Assembly (NCBI RefSeq): GCF_037975245.1
Contig: NC_092562.1
Span: 29,525,554-29,589,553, forward strand
Reading direction: 5' to 3'
DNA: 64,000 bases
DNA from: Apostichopus japonicus
Taxonomy: Eukaryota; Echinodermata; Holothuroidea; Aspidochirotida; Stichopodidae
The position numbers were made by a program, and so were the translations under genes. Positions 50,401 to 60,055 of the stretch are shown piece by piece (positions within the stretch are counted from its first letter, which is position 1; every line of letters begins with the position of its first letter). The notes beneath the pieces were generated by a model, which saw only the letters and a list, made by a program, of their open reading frames with translations, did not search any database and had not been told where the DNA came from.

Positions 50401-53400
50401 AACACATAGTACTAGCCCACTTCCCTACCATAGCTGATGTGCCCAACCCTAGTCTTAGCTGGGCATAATAACACATAACACAAGCCTGCTACCCTGTCAT
50501 GACTGATGTGCCTAGCCCTAGTTTAAGCCAGGCATAATAACACATAACACAAACCCCATAATTCTGCTAAGACTGATGTGCACTGGCCTAATTCAAGTTA
50601 AGGAAAATAAAACGCCTGGCCAGCTGTGAGTAAGCCATTCAAGGCAAGAACAGGCACTTTCTGGGTTGAATGGAATGTGTTTATTTAGTTAAAGACTTTC
50701 TGTAAATTGCTACCAGTCACTTAAGAATTTGACAATGGTTACAAGGCTTAGTTCCTGGTATGTCAATGCCAGTAAAGAAAAAAGGGGAATATCCTGCTAA
50801 GCAATAAGGAAGTCACTACAATGATTCAAAATATTTTAATTCGCAAGCTGTGAAATGAATTAGCAAAAAACTTTGCTTAGGAATTGGCAAGAATTATTTA
50901 CGTTTAGTTTCTACTTTCCGTGTGCTAGGTCTCTATCAGGTTTAGAGATATTTTCTTTCTTATAGAAAAGAAAATTAATCATATATTTAGATCTGCCATG
51001 TCACCCTATGTGCATGTATAGGTTGCTGTTATTCTACTTGTTAAATTGTTACTCTGATATATGTATTTAGGGAACAACATTTTTGAACTTGTAAAGAAAG
51101 AACAGTTTATTTCAGTTGTTAGCAATCGCATGGTAAATTAAGATGTTTTTTATTATCTCTACAACTCAAGTGTGAATCCTTAAGGATGAGGCCTTGTGGT
51201 AGTAGTAGCATACTACACCACTCAACTGTTTGTTAAGGAATCTTATAGGATAAACTTTGAGGAGTTTGCATGGGGTTTATTCCATGCTTTATATATGAAG
51301 CAGTAGTTACTGTGCAGGACTACAAGGTGAAACTATTGTTTAGAGGTAGCTGGTATGAACAACTCCCCTCCCCTCCCCCCAACCCACCCTCCACAGCACT
51401 GAGACACCAACTCTACCATCATCAATTGGTCTACTGTATGTAATATATAACTGTCAAGAACCCAACCCCCCCCCCCACCCACCCTCCACAGCACTGAGAC
51501 ACCAACTCTATCATCATCATTGGTTGTAGTCATAGTTCAGTATGATACAGTCATACAACCATTACTTACAGTATCGTGGTCATATTTCAGTATGAAATAG
51601 TCATACTACCATTACTTACATTGCAGTATTGTAGTCATAGTTCAGTATGAAACAGTCATACTACCATTGCTTTCATTACAGTATTGTAGTCATAGTTCAG
51701 TATGATACAGTCGTACTGCCATCACTTACATTGCAATATTGTAGTCATAGTTCAGTATCACTTACATTGCAGTATTGTAGTCATAGTTCAGTATGATACA
51801 GTCATACTACCATTGCTTACATTACTGTATTGTAGTCATAGTTCAGTATGATACAGTCGTACTGCCATCACTTACATTGCAATATTGTAGTCATAGTTCA
51901 GTATCACTTACATTGCAGTATTGTAGTCATAGTTCAGTATGAAACAGTCATACTACCATTGCTTACATTACAATATTGTAGTCATAGTTCAGTATGATAC
52001 AGTCGTACTGCCATCACTTGCATTGCAATATTGTAGTCATAGTTCAGTATCACTTACATTACAGTATTGTAGTCATAGTTCAGTATGAAATAGTCATACT
52101 ACCACTACTTATATTGCAGTATTAGTCATAGTTCAGTATGATACAGTCGTATTACCATTACTTACATTTCTGTATTGTTGTCATAGTTCAGTATGATACA
52201 GTCGTACTACCATCACTTACATTGCAGTATTGTAGTCATAGTTCAGTAGGATACAGTCATACAACCATTACTTACAGTATTGTGGTCATATTTCAGTATG
52301 AAATAGTCATACTACCATTACTTATATTGCAGTATTAGTCATAGTTCAGTACGGATACAGTCATACAACCATTACTTACAGTATTGTAGTCATAGTTCAG
52401 TATGATACAGTCGTACTGCCATCACTTACATTGCAATATTGTAGTCATAGTTCAGTATCACTTACATTGCAGTATTGTAGTCATAGTTCAGTATGAAACA
52501 GTCATACTACCATTGCTTACATTACAATATTGTAGTCATAGTTCAGTATGATACAGTCGTACTGCCATCACTTACAGTATTGTGGTCATAGTTCAGTATG
52601 AAACAGTCATACTGCTTACATTACAGTATTGTAGTCATAGTTCAGTATGAAACAGTCATACTACCATTACTTACAGTACTGTAGTCATAGTTGAGTATGA
52701 AACAGTCATACTACCATTACTTACATTACTGTATTGTAGTCATAGTTCAGTATGATACAGTCGTACTGCCATCACTTACATTGCAATATTGTAGTCATAG
52801 TTCAGTATACACTTACATTGCAGTATTGTAGTCATAGTTCAGTATGAAACAGTCATACTACCATTGCTTACATTACAGTATTGTAGTCATAGTTAAGTAT
52901 GAAATAGTCATACTACCACTACTTATATTGCAGTATTAGTCATAGTTCAGTATGATACAGTCATACTACCATCACTTACATTGCAATATTGAAGACAGTG
53001 TTCAATATGAAACAGTCATACTACCATCACTTACATTACTGTATTGTAGTCATAGTTCAGTATGAAACAGTCATACTACCATCACTTACATTACTGTATT
53101 GTAGTCATAGTTCAGTATGAATCAGTCATACTACCATTGCTCCAGTATATGAGTACCTGTTGGTTGAACAAGGTACCTAACATATCTTACCATTGTCGTT
53201 TCATTGCTGCTCTCTAAAACCATGCATCCTCATTCCTATTCTGTCAACACAACATGAAAGCAGACAGAAATACTGTATTAAGTTTAGAGGAGTACTACCA
53301 GTTTGAGCTTCATTATTCTGGAAAAAGGATTTTTCCTTTGGAAATTTAACACTTTGCAAACATATGTTTCAACCATTGTTAGATATCTATTCACTGAATA

Positions 53401-56400
53401 TACTCCGGTTTAACACAATAGTGTTGAATTTCTTGGTTTTATTCTAGTCAGACAGTTAAAGCTGCACCATAGAAACCACTACGATTTTATTGGCTTATAA
53501 GAAAAACATAATTTTTAGAGAATTTTTACGTTTTTCTTTTGAAATGATTAAAAAATCTGTGTTTTTCTCCCAGGTAATATGGAAACAACAAGCTTGCTGT
53601 GTAAGTCTGTTGCACAATATTTTGCCATTCTCTGTGTTATAACCAGGGCTTTTCCTTCCTACTGTTATGATTTTATATCCTTTCGTTTTTGCTTTTGTTT
53701 AAACATTCATGTTGCTCAAAGCCTACTTGCCTCATGGAGTTGTTATTAGAAGGAGATACTGTAGTTGAGGCCACTCTTGCATTTCCTCCTCAAAATCCAA
53801 AATGTTCTATGTTTGAATCCAGTGGAATGCCCCTCACTATGTCATCCTTGAAAAGTGGATTCCTAACTTTTGTAACATTCCCAGCATCCTGGTCACAGAG
53901 ATTTCAAAATGTAGCAATTTAGCAACCTTGCAAGAAGACACCAGGGGTATCTTGCACTAACAACACTATCTTCTCTTTACCAAGCTGGTAATAAATGACA
54001 ACGTAAGATGGCATATTCTTGAAGTTCGTTTTTTTTCTTTAAGATTTTAAAAATTTGCCCAAGTATCTTTGGGAATTTCATTGCCTGAAACGTTTGAAGA
54101 TGTCACAAATGGAACGGCACTTCGCATCAAAGAAACTTAAAACAGGTCAAGTAAAAAGGAAAGAAGGAGTGGCTTGATAACACTGTGATGTACAACTTGA
54201 TACCAGCACAAATTTTCAGAAATGAAAGATGAATTATACGTTGTTCATAATCATCTGTCTTCAAAAACTGTGTCGTTAATAAGTACTACATGCAACCATG
54301 TACAGTTTGGCAGAAAAGATTCTCTTAACTTGACATTTTTGGTAGGATGTTTGGATATCTGTGTAATGTTTGACCATGTACTAAGGAACAGTATTTTGCT
54401 GTTTAGGAGGACACAGGTCTCCACAAGAAATGTTCAGTTTCAAACAGCCATGTCCCCATCATTGTCAGTTGTCATGGTTTCCTTTGAGGTAAATTTATCT
54501 CAATTGGAATCAAATCAACTCTCAAAACCAGAGCAAGAGGAAAAGTTGTTGCTTCTTCCAAGTCTGCAAGAGCCCCTTACCCACCCTGTTTGATAGTCCC
54601 TCCTTTTTGGTAACTGCTCCTTGATTCCTCCTCACAGAAGCAGCCAGTTTTTTTTCCTTCACATGTCATTCATAATGCTTATTCATCAACATTTGTCTGT
54701 TATTTTAATCTTTGCTTTTCTGTTTTGGGAAATTTATTTATTTATTTGTTTGTTGTTTGTTTGTTTATTTATTTTCTTGTTAATTTGTTTTGGTCTGCTG
54801 CTATTTACTTTTCCTTTGTTGCCTGTTATTAATTTTGTATATATATATATATGCGAGTTAAGCTGTGTTTGGGTATGTATGCTTTATGTTGGATTTCATG
54901 ATTTCAATTTTCCGTTTTTAATCCTTTTACAAACTTCTCTCGACTGGAAATGGAAACGTTCCTTATGTTTGTTTTTTTCATTAAAAAAAAAATACATTGG
55001 TTCGATTCTTTATCAAAAACATTGTTTTTAGGTCCAGTGAGTACTCCCCCCCCCCTTATTTTCCCAATAACAATGTATCTATGATAGTGCATGTTACACA
55101 TAACTGTACTATACACAGGTTCTGATGTATGTCATCTATATGAATGGTTTGGCTGTTTTATTATACTGCCCCCATTTACATCCCAAGCTTTGAAGCTCAG
55201 GTCTTCATGTGTCAATATCAGCCTGCACAGTATAATATATAGTATATTATTATAGAGATTGCCATGTACTATACATGCTGTAGAGACATACTATGGTACA
55301 GTACTATAGGTTATAGAGATTGCCATGTACTATATCATGTTGAGAAATACTACACTAGGGTACGGTACCATAGGTTATAGAGATTGTCATGTACTATATC
55401 CTGTTGAGAAATACTACACTAGGGTACGGTACTATAGGTTATAGAGATCGCCATGTACTATATCATGTTGAGAAATACTACACTAGGGTACGGTACCATA
55501 GGTTATAGAGATTGTCATGTACTATATCATGTTGAGAAATACTACACTAGGGTACGGTACTATAGGTTATAGAGATCACCATGTACTATATGCTGTAGAG
55601 ACATACTACAGTACGGTATCGTACAATAGGTTATAGAGATTGCCATGTTCTATATCATGTTGAGACATACTACAGTACTGTACTGTAGGTTATAGAGATT
55701 GCCATGTACTATATCCTGTAGAGACATACTACAGTAAGGTACTATAGGTTATAGAGATTGCCATGTACTATATCATGTTGAGACATACTACAGTACTGTA
55801 CTGTAGGTTATAGAGATTGCCATGTACTATATCCTGTAGAGACATACTACAGTAAGGTACTGTAGGTTATAGAGATTGTCATGTACTATATCCTGTTGAG
55901 AAATACTACAGTAGGGTAGTATAGGATATAGTGGTTGCCATGTACTATATCCTGTACAGACATACAGTACGGTACTATAGGTTATAAAGATTGCCAGTTG
56001 AGAAATACTACTGTGAACCTGTATTCAGTTGTACATAGTTGTAGTGTAGAATGTCTGTGTGCACCAGAGGAGTGCGGCAGTTTGCTGTTCTTAGAATTGT
56101 ACAGTCTGAATAATATACCACATAGAACAATCCCTTATTTGGACATCTTATATAAACATTGGCTACTTCAGTTGTTTACTTTCCTTGTATCTGAGTAGGA
56201 CTTGACTTGCAGAGCTCTTATACAATGTTACCTTACTGTAGGCAGGGTTTAAAAACATGTGAACTGTAGACAAAGTAATTAAACCAGACTATACACCCAA
56301 ATACACTTGAGGAATACCAGACCTGCACATATAAATAGTATTGTCAATATTAGTATTCTTATTTGTCAAATATATATATATATTTATATATATATATATA

Positions 56401-59400
56401 TATTAATATAGTTTGTCAAATATGTATGTATATATTTATAGATATATAGTTTGTCAAATATGTATGTATATATTTATAGATATATATCTATGTATCTTAT
56501 TTGTCAAATATATTCCACTTTATGGATGCTAACAGCTCACGTGACCAGAAGAGTATTTGGTATTCAGCTGAACTGTGTACCTACCTAAAACATTCCAGAG
56601 AACATAAAGCTCTTCAATCAAGTATTTGAGAAATTATAGAATTTATATGAACATGAATGGAGATTTACACAGAGATTTTGATTTTCTGCATATAATGTTA
56701 TTGTTTTGTTTTGATCAAAGCTTGCCTTGATGTATCAAGCTGTCGATAGAAAGGAGATACAACAAAATGACATTACTCACTCTATCCCTCTTCCCTGTCA
56801 TGAATTGCAACAATGTGGCTAGAAATTGTAAATCTTCACTTGGAGAGTCTTGAGAAAATGTCCATTTTGGGGGTTTTGAATTAAAATATTCCCTTTATCC
56901 AAGTCAAATTTCATCAAATTCTTATTATTATCATTTTTTATTTGATAACTGTGGGAACATTGTAGGCTGGAAAATAGAATTTGAAAATCCAAATCTGTAT
57001 GCATGTGTTCATAGACTGTACCCCTCCTCTCCCATCACACCCCCCCCCCTCCCCCAAGTCATTTCATTTTGTGTTTTCTTTCTGTTTTATACCAGATGAC
57101 GGAATTTCTTGTAAATAACTGCAGAATATTCACGACTACAAAGCAGTTTTCTGCCCAATGCCACCACCCTCCTTGGCCTATTTCTTCTTGCTATATGATT
57201 CTCATATTTAAATAATTTTTTGGCTCCGTCAGATTCTTGTCCCTTTCACTCTTTGCGAGCTTCCTGTCACATTCCCCCGGTCTTACTCATTCATTCAAGC
57301 TTTGAGGTTTCCTGTCAATGAAAAAATAGAGAGCAAATTTGTTTCTTAATGAGGAAACCTTTAATTAAGACTTGTCATTCATTATGACTACACAGGATAC
57401 CGAACAGACTGCAGCAGCGGTAGTAGTCATATATCATGGAAGCACAGTAATCTGTGACCAGAGAGCTATACAACCGATATGCTAGCTCCAGAATGTTATA
57501 CGCAACGCATCCTGACCTATCGTAGTCGGTTATCAGTTAATTTCTCTGCGGTTTCTATATTTATAACTATTAGTGGATATAAGGTAGCTATTAATAGTAC
57601 ACTGTTCTTAGATAATTAATAAGAAGCAAGCAAGTTTTTTTTTTCTTGATGTTTGTTCAAATTGACTATTTCCCATGGATACAGCTCAAGATTAAAGCCT
57701 TTCTAAGTTAATATATAGGTACTAGACGACTGCACTTTTAAAACTATGTACAGTACGGCCTTCCAAATTTGTGCTGGTATAGCTAAAAAGTGCGTTGACA
57801 TTGTTTACATTGTGATGTTTTCCTAACTCTTTGTGGTGCATGCGTAGGACAGAGAGACCATAGCAGCCTTGCAAAGACCTAGTGTGACTTCATTGGAGGG
57901 TAAACAGTCTTTCTAATCAGCTCACCAATTTTGCAAAAAGGTGTTAAAATTTGTTTGTAACTACAGTTTGGGGAGAAAAAGGAAGAAGGATATGTTCTGC
58001 AAGGAACAGTTGAATGCAGGGAGGTTCATAGATTAGGCCATAGAAAGAACCCCTCCCCCCCATCAGTCCTCAGCATGGGGAGGGGTAGGAAGATTTATGA
58101 ATACGGTATACAACTGGAAGAGTATACATAATCTCTCTAAAGCAATCATGTCGGGAAGAAAAACTGCTCGTAGATTTCAACAACAAAAAATGGGTATTAA
58201 AAAAGAACTGAAAAGGCCAAGCCAGATAGGGTGGAGGAGCCACCCACCCACCGACCCACCCATCCACCGACCCGCCTAGTCCTCAATGTGTCATCATTTA
58301 CAAGGAATGAAATGGTTTGCTTCACAGAGTATTAATCAGGTATCACAAAAACCTGCTGTCGTGTCTGTGTGTGTGTCATATGCAGCTCATGAATAATCAT
58401 TTATAGACGTTCGAATTCGAATTATTGTAAACCCACAACAGCAGCTTTGGGAATGAAAAGCATGTTTTGTAAAATTTTAAAAAAGGGTTTGTACACAACT
58501 TTTCCAATGGAAATGACTCCCTCCAACTGTGACATTAGATAAGAATGCACAGTATGGGTGTGTATGTGTGTATAGGTCGCTCAAACTTTGTGTCTGTATC
58601 TGTGTCATCTTGTTAACTAACCTTGGTAAGGTGAGGTACAACTTCATTGATCGCCAAGTGTAAATGTTCACAGGCTCGGTGCCATTTGACAACAAACTAT
58701 AGTGGTTATTGGCAATGACGATAGTCACAACAGGTGATGGATAGAGTGAGAACTTTCTGAATATATCCGGTTTATATCGCAATATCCTCACATCATATTT
58801 GTATGATGTTTTTCAAATCCTTCATGTAATATGTGATGATAGTACATACTGTAGTCTGGGTGATTGTTAAATTAGTTATGCTCATTGTTGCACACACACA
58901 AATGACTTCAATGGATTTTCTATGGTGTACTTCCCAAACGCAAGAGCAGCCATACCAATATGACAAGTCTTCCATGTAACAAAATGCTATCTTTTTTGTA
59001 CCATATTTTGTTTTTTTTCCTCTTTCCTTCTCCAGTTAGCTTCAATTCATGACACTGCCTTCATTATGCTTTATTCTTTCTATCACTTTTATCTAAGTAA
59101 TAATAATAATAGTAATAATAATAATAATACTGCACGAATAAAGCATCATCTATATAGAAAACTTATTCCGAAGTGCAGGATACAAAGAAATTTAAAAGAC
59201 CTTGATGAATAGCGACAGTTGTCGAGTAAACCTCGCAGAAGATAATACCTGGTAGAACTAGAGTAGTGAATTTAGTGTGAAATTCCCAATGTTATTTATT
59301 GGAGAAATAGTTGTATAACTGTGTACCTCAGATTGAAAGAACATTGTTCATTTCCTGTGTCATCAGTAGTGGCCTTAATCCTTATGATAATGATTTAAGT

Positions 59401-60055
59401 TAGAATGTGTCTCAACCATGGTAGGGTCCAGGTTAGTGCTGGTATTTCCTATGTCTGGAAGTGGTTTAAATGTTCCCTACTGTAATTATCCCTAGGGGCC
59501 ATGGATGAAAACAGTTTCTGAACAGTTCTACAAAGTCTTTGCAAGGTGCAATTACATCTGACATATGCTGGCAGAACGCTTAGTATGAAACCAAAACAAA
59601 CTTACCGTTTCGTGGGAGGAATGTCTTGACTAAGTCATCCTCATCCCCCACCCCCCCCCCCCCCACCATAGCCTCCCACCCCCTTTAATGGGCTGTTTGA
59701 AAGACACCTCAAGGTAATAACATGATAATTTGGCCTACCAGTTTCTAGCATCTAACGATTGTGGATCTCTTTAATTATCAATTTACGGTGATATAATTCG
59801 TTTCCATTTTCAGCCAAGTTCTCGAAGGATTCATCCGATGGGGAGCACAGAGTTGAGATCTTTAAAGATGCAGATGGGGTTGACTTCTCGGACAACACCG
59901 TCTCTCACCTGGGAGATGGAGTCGACTTCTCGGACAAAATCACCTCTCACCTGGGAGATGATGTCAACGATTACTCAGCCAGTGGGGCATCATCAGATTC
60001 TGGAATGGGGAGGCAATATGGAAGACAATCAAAAGGCATTTTTGATGATGTGTAG
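25257..60055 (+). CDS. LMBRD2: LMBR1 domain-containing protein 2 (multi-pass membrane protein)
   Basis: Coding exons are 25257-25430, 27008-27258, 31279-31446, 32137-32347, 32956-33105, 39034-39182, 39609-39858, 40289-40422, 41514-41610, 43696-43900, 46848-46988 and 59814-60055 (2172 nt, 723 aa plus TAG), with GT-AG introns and consistent phases. LMBRD2 proteins are plasma-membrane proteins of the LMBR1/lipocalin-receptor-like family; the human one is linked to beta-2-adrenoceptor signalling. Membrane segments are visible at about 3-22, 32-54, 125-147, 169-190, 206-228, 395-419, 452-472, 495-520 and 545-563. The charged stretch at about 250-365 is the coiled-coil-like cytosolic loop ([16 protein letters not shown]). 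Conserved landmarks are [46 protein letters not shown] and the C-terminal IFDDV. It is slightly longer than the vertebrate protein (about 695 aa), partly through a 14-aa tail duplication. Introns 1, 2 and 10 open with donor-anchored tandem arrays. Confidence 0.96.
25419..25815 (+). repeat. Tandem array seeded on exon 1 end plus 5' splice site
   Basis: The last coding bases of LMBRD2 exon 1 with its donor (GATGTCACCACA|GTAAGTATG) are followed by four more diverged copies of about 65-100 bp within intron 1. The core ATGTCACCACAGTAAGTATG recurs near 25490 and 25560, a version lacking bases (CACCACAGTAACATG) near 25625, and TCACACAGTAAGTATG near 25718. Later monomers share GAGTATTCCACACTGTTAG and CTAGTGATGTATG. 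The true exon end is monomer one. Reading on from the real donor meets TAA within six codons. Confidence 0.85.
25855..26235. repeat. Dispersed repeat copy 1 (intron 1), related to intron 4
   Basis: This segment shares ordered blocks with 32441-32835: GGATCA, GTGGTCTGTGA, ATGTTCTTCAAAAGCTT, TTCATCAAAATGCAAC, TAGAAATAT, TTTCAGCT..ATTGCC, TGCCAGATGC.TTCAC and TTTCCGA. The two copies are strongly diverged but collinear over about 390 bp, so they are members of one interspersed family or an old intragenic duplication. No terminal repeats or poly(A) tail are obvious. Confidence 0.65.
27227..28576 (+). repeat. 69-bp tandem array seeded on exon 2 end plus 5' splice site
   Basis: The unit is 69 bp: the last 32 coding nucleotides of LMBRD2 exon 2 (ATAGTGTACTGGACATC...CACATG), the donor GTAAGC and about 31 intronic bases (CACTATCACATGATATG...). 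The first monomer starts in the exon at 27227 and the exon ends at 27258. About 19 copies follow without interruption; those from about 27720 to 28430 are almost identical, while early ones (27300-27700) are deleted or scrambled. Most keep CACATG|GTAAGC, so the intron opens with more than a dozen exact decoy donors; some have TACAAGC instead. Use of a decoy would read TGG TAA and truncate the protein. Confidence 0.93.
29270..30186. mobile_element. hAT-like non-autonomous element, 917 bp, in LMBRD2 intron 2
   Basis: The ends are CATAGGTGTACG (29270-29281) and CGTACGCCTATG (30175-30186), 12-bp inverted repeats with one mismatch, flanked by exact 8-bp duplications AATATAGA (29262-29269 and 30187-30194). 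That combination fits a hAT insertion. Poly-G and poly-C tracts sit just inside the ends, and a (TA)n microsatellite lies at about 29383-29412. The 3' third (30007-30125) matches the smaller element at 17025-17322. No transposase frame is seen. Confidence 0.85.
29383..29412. repeat. (TA)n microsatellite
   Basis: About fourteen TA dinucleotides form an uninterrupted run inside the hAT-like element of LMBRD2 intron 2. Confidence 0.9.
31447..32136. other. LMBRD2 intron 3
   Basis: This 690-bp intron joins exons in phase 2. It contains two overlapping reading frames of about 80 codons on opposite strands near 31545-31825 and an upstream extension of the exon 4 frame, but the LMBRD2 protein aligns across the junction without them. 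I regard the frames as chance. Confidence 0.6.
32441..32835. repeat. Dispersed repeat copy 2 (intron 4), related to intron 1
   Basis: This is the partner of 25855-26235: the same ordered blocks, beginning GGATCAAAGTGGTCTGTGA and ending GAAAGTTTCCGAACAC, with an extra T-rich insertion near 32718-32740. It occupies most of LMBRD2 intron 4 (32348-32955). Confidence 0.65.
33106..39033. other. LMBRD2 intron 5 (5.9 kb), no gene seen
   Basis: The intron lies between the exon ending DYGQRKEQ and the exon starting [11 protein letters not shown]; the two exons align with the vertebrate protein with no missing residues. It is AT-rich with homopolymer runs (poly-C near 34700, poly-G near 35109, T-rich near 34180 and 38881) and several short reading frames without recognisable content. 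I see no RNA gene or intact transposon. Confidence 0.5.
41904..42696. mobile_element. TTAA-flanked MITE (piggyBac/Kolobok-like), 793 bp
   Basis: Located in LMBRD2 intron 9. AGCAGCATTTTGCGT (41904-41918) and ACGCAAAATGCTGCT (42682-42696) are exact inverted repeats, each bordered outside by TTAA (41900-41903 and 42697-42700). TTAA duplications are typical of piggyBac and Kolobok insertions. The 3' half is an imperfect direct duplication: about 42240-42450 and 42475-42696 share TTCAAACTAGTGG, TTGGCAGGG, TTTGCTGTTTT and CGACC.AACGCAAAATGCT. A diverged pair of CTGCTGATTGG motifs lies just outside near 41805-41845. There is no transposase frame. Confidence 0.7.
43068..43400. repeat. 65-bp minisatellite in LMBRD2 intron 9, about five copies
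   Basis: The unit is about 65 bp and contains ACTACATGCATGTTAGAGAT, GTAAAGGTCATAGTGGTCAT and ACATAGCCTAGCCATG. Copies three to five are nearly identical; the first two are shorter and diverged. It ends about 295 bp before exon 10. Confidence 0.88.
43864..46470 (+). repeat. 125-bp tandem array seeded on exon 10 end plus 5' splice site
   Basis: The unit is 125 bp (122 in shortened copies): the last 37 coding bases of LMBRD2 exon 10 (GACATGATAGAAG...ATGAAAAGAG), the donor GTAATC and about 82 intronic bases with TGTAGTTTGGTTTATGAATC. Monomer one begins in the exon at 43864; the exon ends at 43900. About twenty more copies fill nearly all of intron 10 up to about 46470. Almost every copy keeps AGAG|GTAATC. 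Many copies have GTA for ATA, and a few lack ACC in GGTCACCAACTC; these variants are distributed in blocks, suggesting higher-order expansion. Use of a later donor would read through to an in-frame TAA at the end of the first unit. Confidence 0.93.
46989..49000. other. LMBRD2 intron 11, first part, no gene seen
   Basis: This is the opening of a 12.8-kb intron. A 115-codon minus-strand frame at 48576-48923 and a 67-codon plus frame at 47645-47848 are present but carry no domain I recognise and have no splice support. The intron interrupts the cytosolic tail, whose two exons together match the usual tail length, so a missing exon is not needed. Confidence 0.45.
49001..50570. repeat. 68/69-bp satellite with higher-order structure
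   Basis: About 23 monomers each begin with CCCTAGTCTAAGCTAGGCAT and end in TGACTGATGTGCC. Four monomer types differ in the middle (CATATCACATGAG, CACATAACACAGG, CACATAACACGAG, CACATAACACAAG). They follow as ABCD at 49001 and 49277 (276-bp period), then AB, ABD and AB blocks before another ABCD at about 50033. Each monomer holds the inverted repeat CCTAG-TCTAAG-CTAGG. The last four monomers are diverged. It lies in LMBRD2 intron 11. Confidence 0.92.
51355..51520. repeat. Two-copy C-rich direct repeat
   Basis: A block of C-rich sequence followed by ACCCTCCACAGCACTGAGAC and ACCAACTCTA.CATCATCA occurs twice about 95 bp apart, immediately before the 55-bp array. Confidence 0.75.
51521..53140. repeat. 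50-55-bp minisatellite array in LMBRD2 intron 11
   Basis: About thirty monomers are built around GTAGTCATAGTTCAGTATGA, a CAGTCATACTACCAT block and CTTACATTGCAGTATT. Monomer length varies (about 37, 50 and 55 bp) and the short type, in which TTCAGTAT is joined directly to CACTTACATTGCAG, recurs at regular places, indicating amplification of multi-monomer blocks. Chance reading frames inside it are not genes. Confidence 0.92.
53141..55240. other. LMBRD2 intron 11, middle part, no gene seen
   Basis: Reading frames of 77, 123 and 136 codons (53689, 54222 and 54621) have low-complexity or unrecognisable content and no exon setting. TTTA/TTTG-rich simple sequence lies at about 54735-54790 and a short (TA)n run at about 54838-54852. 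A poly-C run lies at about 55047-55056. Confidence 0.45.
55245..55995. repeat. 64-bp minisatellite, about twelve copies
   Basis: The monomer contains TTATAGAGATTGCCATGTAC, TATATCATGTTGAGAAATAC and TACACTAGGGTACGGTACTA, with variants CATACTACAGTACTGTACTG. Two monomer subtypes (GAAATACTACACTAGGG and GACATACTACAGTA) occur in blocks. It lies in LMBRD2 intron 11. Confidence 0.9.
56360..56515. repeat. TA-rich tandem block
   Basis: Long TA runs alternate with TTTGTCAAATATGTATGTAT and ATTTATAGATATATAG; the latter pair occurs twice in tandem. Confidence 0.75.
59099..59130. repeat. (AAT)n microsatellite
   Basis: About ten TAA/AAT triplets with one AGT interruption in intron 11 of LMBRD2. Confidence 0.85.
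59876..59959 (+). repeat. LMBRD2: In-frame 42-bp tandem duplication in LMBRD2 exon 12
   Basis: Two adjacent 42-nt units encode [14 protein letters not shown] (residues 665-678) and [14 protein letters not shown] (679-692). They differ at a few synonymous sites and at three adjacent residues. The duplication lengthens the acidic cytosolic tail and keeps frame. Nothing similar is in the vertebrate tail as I recall it. Confidence 0.9.

Larger units (their letters stand above)
55996..59813. other. LMBRD2 intron 11, last part, no gene seen
   Basis: Contents are AT-rich unique sequence, a TA-rich tandem block at about 56360-56510 in which TTTGTCAAATATGTATGTAT recurs, an (AAT)n tract at about 59099-59130 and C-rich runs near 57040 and 59650. 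No coding exon is recognised before exon 12 at 59814. Confidence 0.45.

Noticed and set aside
54222-55031. Reading frames of 123 and 136 codons
   Set aside because: The second is dominated by simple TTTA/TTTG sequence and the first has no familiar motif; both lie inside an intron.
46989-59813. Hidden additional LMBRD2 tail exon in intron 11
   Set aside because: Exons 11 and 12 already join in phase and give a tail of the expected size; no candidate with AG/GT borders and tail-like sequence was seen by eye.
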